Notes: generated by a model from the sequence alone, not told the origin. A stretch of 64,000 nt of DNA from JACCTU01 sp963788055 (GCA_963788055.1 CAWBFA010000002.1:124001-188000); one strand, 5' to 3'. Positions 32,911 through 41,362 are shown, counted from the first letter of the stretch. Made by a program: numbers and translations.

Positions 32911-33135
32911 TTGAACACGGCTGCAAGTGGCGACAGCGAGCTGATCGCACAAGAGCTGAGCGTTCTCGGCCACAAGCTCAACGACGTGGAGAAGCGGGTG
33001 GCCGACGTCGAGAAGGTGATCGCGCGGCTCGAAGAGGCGGCACTGACCACGGCGCGAGCGTTGGAGGAGGTGTCAGGGCACTGGGACGCGGTGTACGAGG
33101 CCATGCGCCGCAGAGATTCGTCCCAAGAGGTCTGA
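32911..33135 (+). CDS. small coiled-coil protein
   Basis: A 74-residue protein with a heptad-like core (LSVLGHKLNDVEKRVADVEKVIARLEEA), suggesting a coiled coil. No family recognised. The TTG start has a weak GAGG site 8 bases upstream. A TTGACT about 45 bases upstream could be a -35, but no convincing -10 follows. It may be a real small gene; support is only compositional. Confidence 0.45.
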   Translation: MNTAASGDSELIAQELSVLGHKLNDVEKRVADVEKVIARLEEAALTTARALEEVSGHWDAVYEAMRRRDSSQEV

Positions 33136-33193
33136 GCGGTCGCACGGATCGCTCGACCCTGACGCGGAGGGGATTCGGCTAACCTCAGCCGGA

Positions 33194-33268
33194 CGGGGCG
33201 TGGCGCAGCCTGGTTAGCGCGCCAGTCTGGGGGACTGGAGGTCCCGAGTTCGAATCTCGGCGCCCCGA
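33194..33268 (+). tRNA. tRNA-Pro (anticodon GGG)
   Basis: A full cloverleaf: a 7-bp acceptor stem CGGGGCG/CGCCCCG, the D-arm region GGCGCAGCCTGGTTAGC, the anticodon stem CCAGT/ACTGG around loop CTGGGGG (anticodon GGG), and the T-arm GAGTTCGAATCTC. The discriminator is A and CCA is not encoded. The 3' half lies beneath the end of an integrase remnant on the other strand, which marks it as an old integration site. Confidence 0.95.
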
Positions 33269-33567
33269 TGGGACGAAGGCCCTGCTAGCGCGGGGCTTTC
33301 GCGCTTCCGAGCGGGCGAGCTTGCCGCGTCGAGGAGTGCCCGTTCAGTGCCCAAACCCTCCGCCTCCTGCGGCTGAGCAGCGACGAACGAGTCGAGTGCA
33401 CTGCGCGTCCGGTCGATCGAGTCGGGGAGCAGGTGACCGTAGGTGCGGTCGATCTGCTCGACGCTCGTCCCCATGAACCGCGCGAGCTCGAACAGGGACA
33501 CGCCGGCCGCGATCGAGAACGCCGCATAGGTGTGACGGAGCGAATACGGCGTCCGATGCTCGAGCAA
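33214..33567 (-). pseudogene. C-terminal fragment of a tyrosine recombinase (integrase) at tRNA-Pro
   Basis: About 117 residues of a phage/ICE-type integrase. It holds the C-terminal catalytic box: TPYSLRHTYAAF (Arg, His) and EQIDRTYGHLLPDS with the nucleophile Tyr. The first catalytic Arg region and the DNA-binding domains are missing because homology stops at about 33567. The frame then runs into the tRNA, giving the EIRTRDLQSPRLAR-type tail often seen where integrase genes overlap a tRNA attachment site. It is the remnant of an element that integrated in tRNA-Pro. Confidence 0.82.
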
Positions 33568-33643
33568 AGCAGATCTCCACCAGGCGGTCGAGCTCGTGCA
33601 GGCCGGCTGCCCCGCCGCGACAGCCGCCGAGATCCTGCTCTAG
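33563..33643 (+). pseudogene. 3' fragment of a gene related to 31656-31874
   Basis: A 26-codon frame ending in a stop reads ADLHQAVELVQAGCPAATAAEILL, which matches the C-terminal segment of the small protein encoded at 31656-31874 (YDLHALIELAEAGCPPELAVRIL). No start or upstream half is present. It begins where the integrase remnant ends, so this is a deletion or recombination junction. Confidence 0.6.
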
Positions 33644-33674
33644 CGATCGTTCGGCCGTCGACTATTCTCCGAGC

Positions 33675-34631
33675 ATGCTCGGACGAGTGGCAAACCGCGC
33701 CATCGCGTCGCGCCGGGTACCGTTCGACGTCAGGCAGCGCATGCAATGGCGCCGCCAGGAAGGACGCTGGCGCGCACCACGGCCGCGGTCGTTTACGGGC
33801 AAGGTCCGGTGGAAGATGCTCCACGACCGGCGCCCACTGCTGACGACGTTCGCCGACAAGGCCGCAGCACGCGACTATGTCGCACGCGTCGCCGGGCCCG
33901 AGTACCTTGCCGAGAGCCACGGCCTCTTGGCGCACGGCGACGAGCTCCAGCGCGCGCCCCTGCCCCGCGAGTTCGTCGCCAAGGTGACGCACGGCTGCGG
34001 CGGAACGATGATCGTCAGCGAAGACGCCCCAGCTGGAGGCCGCGTCGTCTGGGGCGAGCGGCACGTGCCCGGGCCCAAGTCGCCTACGACCGGCTGGCAC
34101 CGCGTGTTCACTCATCCAGACGAGCTCCGATGGGGCGAGATCGTCGCCATGTTCGAGGCGTGGCTCAGCTGGAATTACTCCGAGCTCTCGCTCGAGTGGG
34201 CCTACCTGAACGTGCCACCCCGGATCCTCGTCGAGGAGCTGCTCCCCGGTCCCGCTCCGGGCGCGTCGCCGTCGGACTACAAGCTCTTCGTCTTCAACGG
34301 CCGAGCCCGCCTCGTTCAGGTCGACACTGGCCGGCACGTCGATCACCGCCGCGACTTGTTCACGCCCGACTGGTCACACCTGCCTGCCGAGTATGACTAC
34401 CCGCGCAGCGACATCCCGCCACTGCGGCCTCCGAGCCTGGCGAAGATGCTCGACGTCGCCGAAACGCTTGGAGCCGAAACTGACTTCGTTCGCGTCGACC
34501 TCTACGACGTCGGCGGACGCATCGTCTTCGGCGAGCTGACGAACTACCCCGACGCGGGCACCCCCAGCTTCACTCCAGCCGCGTTCGACGACCAGCTCGG
34601 CTCATGCTGGCGGCTGCCCGAGCGTTACTGA
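33675..34631 (+). CDS. TupA-like ATP-grasp family protein
   Basis: A 318-residue protein of the TupA-like ATP-grasp group, found in polysaccharide and teichuronopeptide-type biosynthesis clusters. Recognisable segments are GKVRWKMLHDRRPLLTTFADK, PREFVAKVTHGCGGTMIV (ATP-binding Lys and Gly-rich loop), PPRILVEELLPGP, YKLFVFNGRARLVQVD and FVRVDLYDVGGRIVFGELTNYP, with the metal ligands expected of an ATP-grasp ligase. The substrate is unknown. A -10 (TATTCT at 33663-33668) ends 6 bases before the ATG, so it is probably leaderless. It lies next to the integrase scar and may be acquired DNA. Confidence 0.82.
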   Translation: MLGRVANRAIASRRVPFDVRQRMQWRRQEGRWRAPRPRSFTGKVRWKMLHDRRPLLTTFADKAAARDYVARVAGPEYLAESHGLLAHGDELQRAPLPREFVAKVTHGCGGTMIVSEDAPAGGRVVWGERHVPGPKSPTTGWHRVFTHPDELRWGEIVAMFEAWLSWNYSELSLEWAYLNVPPRILVEELLPGPAPGASPSDYKLFVFNGRARLVQVDTGRHVDHRRDLFTPDWSHLPAEYDYPRSDIPPLRPPSLAKMLDVAETLGAETDFVRVDLYDVGGRIVFGELTNYPDAGTPSFTPAAFDDQLGSCWRLPERY

Positions 34632-34852
34632 AGACCTCGACATCGCCGACAACGTCGACCAAGAACCGTGCGAGAATCGCTCGAGCTCCCGGCCGCGTCA
34701 CGCACGACACCTTGAAGCGCGCCTAAAGCGATATCGAAAACCACCTTGTCGCCGCTCGCGAAAGCAATGGACGCGATCTTCGCAGCACTCTCATGGAGCT
34801 CCACCACTGCCTCGGGGGTCATCGGCTCAGCCCCAGGCGCCGGCAGGGCCAC
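34625..34852 (-). CDS. doubtful small hypothetical protein
   Basis: A 75-residue frame with an Ala/Val-rich middle (TPEAVVELHESAAKIASIAF). It has no ribosome binding site or clear promoter, and no recognised family. The 3' end overlaps the TupA-like gene. The block from 34632 to 34922 otherwise shows no gene I can support. Confidence 0.25.
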   Translation of the reverse strand: MALPAPGAEPMTPEAVVELHESAAKIASIAFASGDKVVFDIALGALQGVVRDAAGSSSDSRTVLGRRCRRCRGLQ

Positions 34853-34922
34853 CGGGGTCTCATCGGGGTCGAGCGTGGCAGCCCACGACGTCCTTGTCTA
34901 GGGGCGATTACGCTTTGCCTGG

Positions 34923-35420
34923 ATGGTCCTCTGGCTCTGGCCGGGAGGCGTGGAGATCACGCTCGGCGACGGCACGACCGAATGGATCTCAGCAGGCGCC
35001 GCCGTCGTGGTGGCTGTCGCGGCGATTGGCGCGCTCCAGCAGTTGAGCGAGATTAGAAGCGATCGTAACGTCCAGGTCTTTGCTGACCTCGCGAATCGAT
35101 GGCAAAGCGCGGAGATGTTCGAGGCTCTCCTGCTGGAGCAGAACTACACCCCGGAGGGGCTGGCTGATCTCTATGCCCGACGCGGAGAACTTCCCGTCGA
35201 AGATCCCAGCGAAGAAGAGCGACGCCGAGGCGAAAACCCAGATCAGAGAAGCCGCTGGAAACAGCAGCATCTCTCATGCACGCGTGTTTGCCTGTCGCCG
35301 CTCGGCGAGAGCGGTTTAAGACGATTCGGCAAGGGGACGCGAGGAAAGACGTTTCGCGGCTCGCCCGTCGACGCTGGAGACGCCGCTCTCAGCCGGACCT
35401 TCGTGCGAACGACTCGCTAG
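34923..35420 (+). CDS. membrane-anchored hypothetical protein, possibly frameshifted
   Basis: The first half looks like a real protein: an N-terminal membrane helix (AGAAVVVAVAAIGALQQL) and a cytosolic stretch (SDRNVQVFADLANRWQSAEMFEALL) of the kind seen in DUF4760-like proteins. From about residue 95 on the sequence becomes Arg/Gly/Ser-rich and non-protein-like, which hints at a frameshift or a decayed 3' half. TACGCT ends 8 bases before the ATG, supporting the start. Base composition is lower in GC than neighbours. It overlaps the 3' end of the adenylate cyclase gene. Confidence 0.45.
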   Translation: MVLWLWPGGVEITLGDGTTEWISAGAAVVVAVAAIGALQQLSEIRSDRNVQVFADLANRWQSAEMFEALLLEQNYTPEGLADLYARRGELPVEDPSEEERRRGENPDQRSRWKQQHLSCTRVCLSPLGESGLRRFGKGTRGKTFRGSPVDAGDAALSRTFVRTTR

Positions 35421-36621
35421 GGCCGACGAGGCGCCACGTCTCGACCTTCCCCTTGCCCTTCACCTCGACGAGCCCGATCGGCTCGATGACGAAGTCGTCT
35501 CGCAGAAGCTCGAAGGTCGGGCGGGTGATCTGGATCGCGTCGGGGGTCCCGTGCGACTCCATCCGGCTCGCCATGTTCACGGTGTCTCCCCACAGGTCGT
35601 AAAGGAAGCGGCGGCGGCCGATCACGCCGGCCACGACCGGCCCCGAGCTGATGCCGATGCGAAGGCGCAGGTCGTGGTCGGCGCCGTCGGGGAGGCAGTT
35701 CTTCGCGCACTCGCGCAGCTCGAGCGCGAGCCCTGCGAGCGCGTGTGCGTGATCCGGCCGCTTTCTCGGGACGCCCGCCGCGACCATGTAGCAGTCGCCG
35801 ATCGTCTTGATCTTCTCGACGTCGTAGCGGTCGACGAGCTCGTCGAAGCTCGTGAAGAGCCGGTCGAGGAGCCCGACCACCTCGCGCGCGTCGAGTCGGT
35901 TCGCGAGCGGGGTGAAGTCGACGACGTCCGCGAAGAGGATGCTCGCGTCGTCGAAGTGGTCGGCGATCGAGTTCGGATCGGACTGCAGCCGCTGCGCGAT
36001 CTCAGCCGGGAGGACGTTGAGGAGGAGCGTCTCGACGCGCGCCTGCGCGGCATCCCGTCCTCGCGCGAACGTCACGAGCAGCAACATCGCGACGAGCGAG
36101 ACGACGACGATGTTGAGGACGTCGAAGGTCCGGACGAAGGCCTCGGGCAGGTCCGCGCCGTTCGGCCGAACGACTTCGGAGAGAGCGAGCGCGAGCACCA
36201 TTGTGGCGACGAAGGCTCCAAACCACGGCCAGGCGCGGCCGGGCCGATCGAACGCGACTGCCCCGAGCGGCGCGAGCAGCGACCACAGGATCACGGAGCT
36301 CGAGTCGTCGAGACCGCCGAGCATGACCATGCCGAGCGCGGGCGCGACGAGAATCAGAAGCAGCTGCGCCGTCCGCAGGAATGCGAAGCTCCGGGTTCGC
36401 GCAAAGACGGCGAGACTGATCGCCGATCCGGTGACGTACGCCCACGGCGTGAGCGCGACCTCGCGCTCACCGACGACCCAGTACAGGCAGCCCCAGACGA
36501 AGCCGACCGGGAGGATGATGAGCGCCACCCCGACGAGAAGGCGCTTCCGGAAGCGCTCGTCTGCCGTGTCGCGCGGATCCGCTCCGATGGCGAGGACGCG
36601 GTCTCGAAGCGCCGCGGTCAT
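35389..36621 (-). CDS. membrane class III adenylate cyclase
   Basis: About six hydrophobic segments in the first 190 residues are followed by a class III cyclase catalytic domain. Metal-binding Asp are in ILFADVVDFTPLAN, the base-recognising Lys in EKIKTIGDCYMVAAG, and the transition-state Asn/Arg region in YDLWGDTVNMASRMESHG. Lys plus Asp at the purine-binding positions suggests ATP rather than GTP. The protein should make cAMP at the membrane. ATG 36621 has TACCCT ending 8 bases upstream on the minus strand (leaderless). Confidence 0.88.
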   Translation of the reverse strand: MTAALRDRVLAIGADPRDTADERFRKRLLVGVALIILPVGFVWGCLYWVVGEREVALTPWAYVTGSAISLAVFARTRSFAFLRTAQLLLILVAPALGMVMLGGLDDSSSVILWSLLAPLGAVAFDRPGRAWPWFGAFVATMVLALALSEVVRPNGADLPEAFVRTFDVLNIVVVSLVAMLLLVTFARGRDAAQARVETLLLNVLPAEIAQRLQSDPNSIADHFDDASILFADVVDFTPLANRLDAREVVGLLDRLFTSFDELVDRYDVEKIKTIGDCYMVAAGVPRKRPDHAHALAGLALELRECAKNCLPDGADHDLRLRIGISSGPVVAGVIGRRRFLYDLWGDTVNMASRMESHGTPDAIQITRPTFELLRDDFVIEPIGLVEVKGKGKVETWRLVGPSESFARRSG

Positions 36622-36735
36622 CACGGGCGAGGGTAGACGACGTTGACCGTCGCCGTAGGCCGGCCTGTCGCAGAGACGGATACCGGCTCCCTGGAGCGCG
36701 CAAGTGCGTTTCGGGCGCGTTCCGGTAGAACCGCA

Positions 36736-36779
36736 AGAAGGGCAGACAGCTGACCCCCCATCAGCCCGCCTGCCCTTCT
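36736..36779. other. large hairpin upstream of the adenylate cyclase gene
   Basis: AGAAGGGCAG (36736-36745) pairs with CTGCCCTTCT (36770-36779), a 10-bp perfect stem. A second stem, GCTGA/TCAGC, forms inside the loop. It lies in the 297-base gap between the divergent cyclase gene and the small membrane protein gene, about 115 bases from the cyclase start. No U-tract. It could be a terminator for an unseen transcript or a structured leader. The rest of the gap shows a weaker CTCTCC/GGAGAG hairpin near 36860. Confidence 0.4.
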
Positions 36780-36918
36780 CGTTCGCTCCTATACGTAACG
36801 GTTGTGCCGCCGGATGGGTTACGGGTTCGGCCGACGGAGACGTCCGATCGAGGCTCTCCGTTGCCCAGAGGAGAGGGCAGGGCCTCCCTTGGAGTCATGA
36901 CGAGAGGAGCGGGGCACC

Positions 36919-37086
36919 ATGGAACTCATCATCGTTGCGCTGATCTTCTGGGTTCTTCCGATCTGGATCGCGCAGATGATCGGCGGCCCAAAAGGTCGAG
37001 CGGGCTGGGCCTGGGGCCTCATACTCGGGTGGCTCGGCGTTCTGATCGTCGCCCTGCTGGGAAGCAAGACCGCCACAGCGAGCTGA
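36919..37086 (+). CDS. small two-helix membrane protein (55 residues)
   Basis: A short gene with a clear Shine-Dalgarno (GAGAGGAG, 9 bases before the ATG). The protein begins MELIIVALIFWVLPIWIA, has a polar turn with GGPKGRAGWAWG, and then a second helix LILGWLGVLIVALL. The pattern is that of small membrane proteins common in actinobacteria, of unknown function. Followed by a strong hairpin terminator. Confidence 0.7.
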   Translation: MELIIVALIFWVLPIWIAQMIGGPKGRAGWAWGLILGWLGVLIVALLGSKTATAS

Positions 37087-37113
37087 CGCGGGAAGGCGAG
37101 GGGGCGTGGACGC

Positions 37114-37154
37114 CCTGCGGCACGGCGGCCAGAGGCCCCCTCATGCGCCGCAGG
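37114..37154. terminator. hairpin between convergent genes
   Basis: CCTGCGGC (37114-37121) pairs with GCCGCAGG (37147-37154), with an inner GGCGGCC/GGCCCC-type stem. It lies between the small membrane protein gene and the 3' end of the HutF-like gene, so it is a likely bidirectional terminator. Confidence 0.5.
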
Positions 37155-37276
37155 TGTGCAACGCCTCTGACGTGCCCGCTTCGGGTGCGGCTCAACCACC
37201 TCGGCGCAAGATCCGCGCCGGCAGGGGGTCCGTAGGACTGCCCCGGGACGCTGCGGCGTCTCGGGGTTCCGCCGCT

Positions 37277-38272
37277 TCAGCGGAAGACGTCGCCGGAGGC
37301 TCCGAACACCAGCGCGGCGACGACGTCGTCGCTCTCGACGCCTTCGAGGGAGACGTGGTCGAGGTCGACCTCGACGTCCGGCCACGACTCGAGCCCGAGC
37401 GACCGCGCGCCTTCCTCTCGACCGATCAGCAGCAGCTCGTCGAGTGGAGTCACGTTTCGCCGGCCGCTCTGCCGCCGCGCGATTCCCTCGAGCTCGCGGA
37501 GCTCCTCGAGCGGGTCGACGCGCACGTTCGAGTCGGAGCCGATGCAGAGCGCGATCCCGCGCGAGCGCACGCGCTCGACCGGCAGGAAGCCGTCGCCGAG
37601 GTTCGCCTCCGTCGTCGGGCAGACGCAGATGCGCGCGCCCGCACTGGCGAGCAGGTCGAGCTCGTCGCCGTTGGCGTGCGTCGCGTGCACGACGGTCGTC
37701 CGCTCGCCGAGGCAGCCCGTGCGCGCGAGCAGCTCGATCGGCCTGACGCCGTACTCGGCGACGCACTCGTCGATCTCGCGGGGCTGCTCGTCCGCGTGCA
37801 CGTGTAGCGGCAGCTCTTCGCGCTCGGCGTAGGCGCCGAGCTGCTCGAGCCAGTCCGCCGGGCACGCGCGCACGGAGTGGGGGGCGACGCCGACGCGCAC
37901 GCCCGTGGCGCGCAGTTGCTCGAGCTCGCCGAGGTACACGCCGACCGAAGCCTGTCGGAAGCGCTCGATCCCTCCGCGCGCGTACGCGACGTGAAGCAGC
38001 ACGAGCTCGATGCCTGCGTCCTGCGCGGCCTCGGCAGCCGCGCGTCCCTCAGCAAGCCCGAGGTAGTGGAACTCCCCGACCGCCGTGAAGCCCGCGCCGC
38101 GCATCTCACGGTAGACGCCCGCGTACGACTCCCTGACGAGCTCCGGATTCTGCCGGGCGGCCTCCTCGAGCATCAGCTCCCGCCAGGCCCAGAAGTCGCC
38201 TCCCTCCGTGCGGCCCCTGAGCGCGCGCTGGAAGGCGTGGGAGTGCGCGTTGACGAATCCGGGGAGCCGCAC
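37277..38272 (-). CDS. hutF: HutF-like formimidoylglutamate deiminase (short form)
   Basis: An amidohydrolase-superfamily enzyme resembling N-formimino-L-glutamate deiminase of histidine breakdown. It has PGFVNAHSHAFQRALRGRTE with the HxH metal motif, LHVHADEQPREIDE, VHATHANGDELDLL and the Asp in IGSDSNVRVDPLEEL. At about 331 residues it lacks the N-terminal beta-sandwich segment of full-length HutF (about 450). GTG 38272 is preferred because GATAGT on the minus strand ends 7 bases upstream. No other hut gene is in the window, so the exact substrate is uncertain. Confidence 0.75.
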   Translation of the reverse strand: MRLPGFVNAHSHAFQRALRGRTEGGDFWAWRELMLEEAARQNPELVRESYAGVYREMRGAGFTAVGEFHYLGLAEGRAAAEAAQDAGIELVLLHVAYARGGIERFRQASVGVYLGELEQLRATGVRVGVAPHSVRACPADWLEQLGAYAEREELPLHVHADEQPREIDECVAEYGVRPIELLARTGCLGERTTVVHATHANGDELDLLASAGARICVCPTTEANLGDGFLPVERVRSRGIALCIGSDSNVRVDPLEELRELEGIARRQSGRRNVTPLDELLLIGREEGARSLGLESWPDVEVDLDHVSLEGVESDDVVAALVFGASGDVFR

Positions 38273-38279
38273 GGCGAGG

Positions 38280-38287
38280 ACTATCCT
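38280..38287. promoter_or_regulatory. overlapping divergent -10 elements
   Basis: ACTATCCT between the divergent hutF-like and CDP-alcohol phosphotransferase genes. TATCCT (38282-38287) ends 7 bases before ATG 38295. GATAGT (38280-38285, minus strand) ends 7 bases before GTG 38272. The two hexamers share four base pairs, so only one polymerase could bind at a time. Confidence 0.5.
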
Positions 38288-38294
38288 CTCCGAT

Positions 38295-38846
38295 ATGGCC
38301 ACGCGCGCCGTCTCGCGACCGCTGGCGCAGGTGCCGAACGCGCTGACGATCCTGCGGCTGGGGCTGATCCCCGTCTTCGTCGTCCTGATCCTCGGGGGCG
38401 ACGACGGCTACAGCTGGCCGGCCGCGCTCGTCTTCGCGGCGGCCGGGATCACCGACCAGATCGACGGCTTCCTCGCGCGACGCTGGCGCGTCGAGTCCCA
38501 GTTCGGAAAGGTGGCCGACCCGCTGGCCGACCGGCTGATGATCGACGCGGCGGTGCTCCTGCTCTGGGTCGAGGGCCGGCTGCCGTTCGTCGCGCTTGCC
38601 CTCATCCTCGCCCGCGACGCTCTGCTCCTCGTCGGGTACAAGCTCGTCGTGCCGCGCGGCTACGAGTTCGAGGTGAACCGCCTGGGCAAGCTCGCAACCT
38701 GGGTGCTCTACGCGTCGCTCGGGCTGACGATGGTCACGCACGAAGGGACGCGCTGGCCGGTCTGGCTGTTCTGGACGGGCCTCGGGCTTGCGCTGCTCGC
38801 CGCTGCGCAATACGTCCTCAAGGCGCGACGCGAGGTGCGCGCGTGA
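38295..38846 (+). CDS. CDP-alcohol phosphatidyltransferase (PgsA-like)
   Basis: A 183-residue integral membrane enzyme with four or more helices and the complete signature D(x2)DG(x2)AR(x8)G(x3)D(x3)D in DQIDGFLARRWRVES through ADPLADR. It would transfer a phosphatidyl group from CDP-diacylglycerol to an alcohol. Homology is closest in style to phosphatidylglycerophosphate synthases (VPNALTILRLGLIPVF), but inositol phosphate cannot be excluded as acceptor. Leaderless start from TATCCT at 38282. Confidence 0.87.
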   Translation: MATRAVSRPLAQVPNALTILRLGLIPVFVVLILGGDDGYSWPAALVFAAAGITDQIDGFLARRWRVESQFGKVADPLADRLMIDAAVLLLWVEGRLPFVALALILARDALLLVGYKLVVPRGYEFEVNRLGKLATWVLYASLGLTMVTHEGTRWPVWLFWTGLGLALLAAAQYVLKARREVRA

Positions 38847-41362
38847 GGGCGGTCGTCATGGCCGGCGGTGAGGGGACCCGGCTCCGTCCGCTCACGTCGA
38901 ACCAGCCGAAGCCGATGGTGCCCATCGTCGGCAAGCCGTGCATGGAGCACATCCTCGAGCTCCTGAAGGAACACGGCATCGAGGACGTGATCATCACCGT
39001 CGCATTCCTGCCGCAGGCGATCCGCTCCTACTTCGGCGATGGCGAATCGCTCGGGCTGAACATCTCGTACTCGGTCGAGGAGACTCCGCTCGGCACGGCC
39101 GGCTCGGTCCGCCTTGCGACGCGAAGGCTCGACGAGCCGATCCTCGTGATCTCGGGCGACGCGCTCTGCGACGTCAACCTGCGTGCGGTGCTCGCCGCGC
39201 ACCGCGACCAGGGCTCTGCGGTGACGATCGGGCTGAAGTCGGTCGACAACCCGTTGGAGTTCGGGATCGTCGTGACGGACGAAGACGGGCGCATCGAGCG
39301 TTTCCTCGAGAAGCCGTCGTGGGGCCAGGTCTTCTCCGACACGATCAACACCGGCATCTACGTCCTCGAGCCGGAGGTGCTGACGCACATCCCGGACGAC
39401 GGCCCATACGACTTCTCGAAGGAGCTCTTCCCGCTCCTGCTCGAGATGGGCCGACCGCTGTACGGACACGTCTTCGAGGGCTACTGGCAGGACATCGGCA
39501 ACCTCGACCAGTACCGCCAGGCAAACGCCGACGCGCTGGACGAGCGCGTCCGCCTGAACGTCCCCGGGATTCGCCTGCGCGGGAACGTGTGGATCGGAGA
39601 GGGCGTCGACCTGCACGACCTCGGCGCGGTGGAGGGGCCGGCGTTCATCGGCAACTACTGTCGGATCCTCCCCGAGGCGACCGTCGGCCCGTACTCGGTG
39701 CTGTCCGCGAGCGTGACGCTGCGTGAGAACGCCCGCACGACGCACAGCGTGATCGACTCGGGGACGCACGTCGGGCGGGCGTCGATGATCGAGGGCGCGA
39801 TCATCGGGCGCTCGTGCGACATCCGCGCACATGTTCGGATCGGCGAAGGCGCCGCGGTCGGCGACGAGGTGACGATCGGCGACGAGAGCGTGCTGCAGCC
39901 GGGCGTCCGCATCTACCCGTACAAGGAGATCGAGTCCGGAGCGCTCATCCACGAGAGCCTGATCTGGGAGTCGCGCGTGTCGTCGCGGCTCTTCGACCAG
40001 TGGGGCGTGTCGGGCCGCGTGAACGTCGACTTGACACCCGAGACGGCGATCCGGCTCGCGACCGCACTCGGGACCGCGCTGAAGAAGGGCTCGCGTGTCG
40101 TCGCGAGCCGGGACTCGTCGGCCGCGTGCCGGATGATCAAGCGCGCGGTGATCACGGGGCTGACCGCGGCAGGCGTGAACGTCGCCGACCTGCGCGTGCT
40201 GCCGGCGGCGGTTAACCGGCACGTGCTCAAGATGGAGGGCTACGACGCCGGCGTGCACGTCACGACGCACCCGACCGACCCGGAGGTCGTCCGGATTCAG
40301 TTCCACGAGCCGCCGGGCATTTCACTCACCTCTGCGCTCCAGAAGGAGATCGAGAAGCATTACTCGCGCGGCGAGCTGCGTCGGGTCGGCTTCAACGAGG
40401 TCGGCTCGATCTCGTACCCGGCACGCGTGCGCGAGAGCTACGCGACCGACCTGCTCGACACGCTCGACACGCTCGACACCGAGGCGATCCGTACGCGGAG
40501 CTTCCGGATCGTCGTCGACTACGGCTACTCGGCGGCGTCGTTCGTGCTCCCGCTCGTCCTTGGGCCGCTCGGGGTCGAGGCGGTCGCCGCGCACGCGTTT
40601 ATCACCGAGCGCGACGAGAGCGGGGCGGACCTCCCGGAGCTCATCGAGCAGACGAAGCGGCTCGTCGCCGCGCTCGGCGCCGACCTCGGCGTCGTCTTCG
40701 ACCGCGGTGCCGAGCGCCTCCACCTCGTGGACGAGCAGGCGCAGGAGATCCCGCTCGACCGCGCGCTGCTCCTCTTCGTCCAGCTGCTCGGCTCGGACGG
40801 GAGGCGGGGGAAGCTCGCCTTCCCGGTGACCGTGACGAGCCGGGTCGAAGAGCTCCTCGAGGGCAGCGGGCTCGAGGTCGTTCGCACGCCGGCCTCGCTG
40901 GCTGAGCTCACGAAGACGGCCGCTGGCGACGGGTTCATCTTCGCGGGCGCCGTCGGTGGCGGCTACGTCTTTCCGGAGTTCCTGCCGGGCTACGACGCGG
41001 TCGCGAGCCTCGCGAAGCTCCTGGAGCTCCTGGCCCCGGTCGAACGGCCGCTCTCGGAGCTCGTCGCAGCGCTGCCCGAATCCCTGCTCGTCCACGAGCG
41101 GCTGCACTGCCCGTGGGCGCTCAAGGGGACGGTGATGCGCGTCCTGCACGAGCGGCTCGAGGGGCGCGAGGTCGACCTGACCGACGGGATCAAGGTCTTC
41201 GACGAGCGCGGCTCCGCCCAGGTGCTGCCCGACCCCGACGAGCCTCTCGTCCACGTCTACGCCGAGGGCCGAACCGAGGAGGAGTCGCGCGAGCTGGCCG
41301 CGGAGCTCCGCTCGATCGTGGAGGAGATCCTCGCTTCGGAGGAATCGCCGGTCGGTGCGTGA
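38843..41362 (+). CDS. mannose-1-phosphate guanylyltransferase / phosphomannomutase-like fusion
   Basis: An 839-residue protein in three parts. Residues 1-230 form a sugar nucleotidyltransferase (AVVMAGGEGTRLRPLTSNQPKPM, then DALCDVNL). Residues 250-370 form a left-handed beta-helix of hexapeptide repeats (GNYCRILPEATVGPYSVL). Residues 380-830 resemble a phosphohexomutase. In the mutase part the usual phosphoserine loop TASHNP is not present; the corresponding stretch reads VHVTTHPTDPEVV, and SRDSSAACRMIKRA lies upstream. The C-terminal part may thus be regulatory or use another Ser. The GTG start overlaps the preceding gene by 4 bases. Confidence 0.86.
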   Translation: MRAVVMAGGEGTRLRPLTSNQPKPMVPIVGKPCMEHILELLKEHGIEDVIITVAFLPQAIRSYFGDGESLGLNISYSVEETPLGTAGSVRLATRRLDEPILVISGDALCDVNLRAVLAAHRDQGSAVTIGLKSVDNPLEFGIVVTDEDGRIERFLEKPSWGQVFSDTINTGIYVLEPEVLTHIPDDGPYDFSKELFPLLLEMGRPLYGHVFEGYWQDIGNLDQYRQANADALDERVRLNVPGIRLRGNVWIGEGVDLHDLGAVEGPAFIGNYCRILPEATVGPYSVLSASVTLRENARTTHSVIDSGTHVGRASMIEGAIIGRSCDIRAHVRIGEGAAVGDEVTIGDESVLQPGVRIYPYKEIESGALIHESLIWESRVSSRLFDQWGVSGRVNVDLTPETAIRLATALGTALKKGSRVVASRDSSAACRMIKRAVITGLTAAGVNVADLRVLPAAVNRHVLKMEGYDAGVHVTTHPTDPEVVRIQFHEPPGISLTSALQKEIEKHYSRGELRRVGFNEVGSISYPARVRESYATDLLDTLDTLDTEAIRTRSFRIVVDYGYSAASFVLPLVLGPLGVEAVAAHAFITERDESGADLPELIEQTKRLVAALGADLGVVFDRGAERLHLVDEQAQEIPLDRALLLFVQLLGSDGRRGKLAFPVTVTSRVEELLEGSGLEVVRTPASLAELTKTAAGDGFIFAGAVGGGYVFPEFLPGYDAVASLAKLLELLAPVERPLSELVAALPESLLVHERLHCPWALKGTVMRVLHERLEGREVDLTDGIKVFDERGSAQVLPDPDEPLVHVYAEGRTEEESRELAAELRSIVEEILASEESPVGA

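Noticed and set aside
37087..37276. Possible small gene between the 55-residue membrane protein and hutF
   Set aside because: No frame with a ribosome binding site or protein-like composition; the stretch holds a terminator hairpin.
37877..38842. Long 5' extension of the ManC-ManB frame upstream of 38843
   Set aside because: It runs through the 5' part of the HutF-like gene and the CDP-alcohol transferase gene; the nucleotidyltransferase motif starts right after the GTG at 38843.
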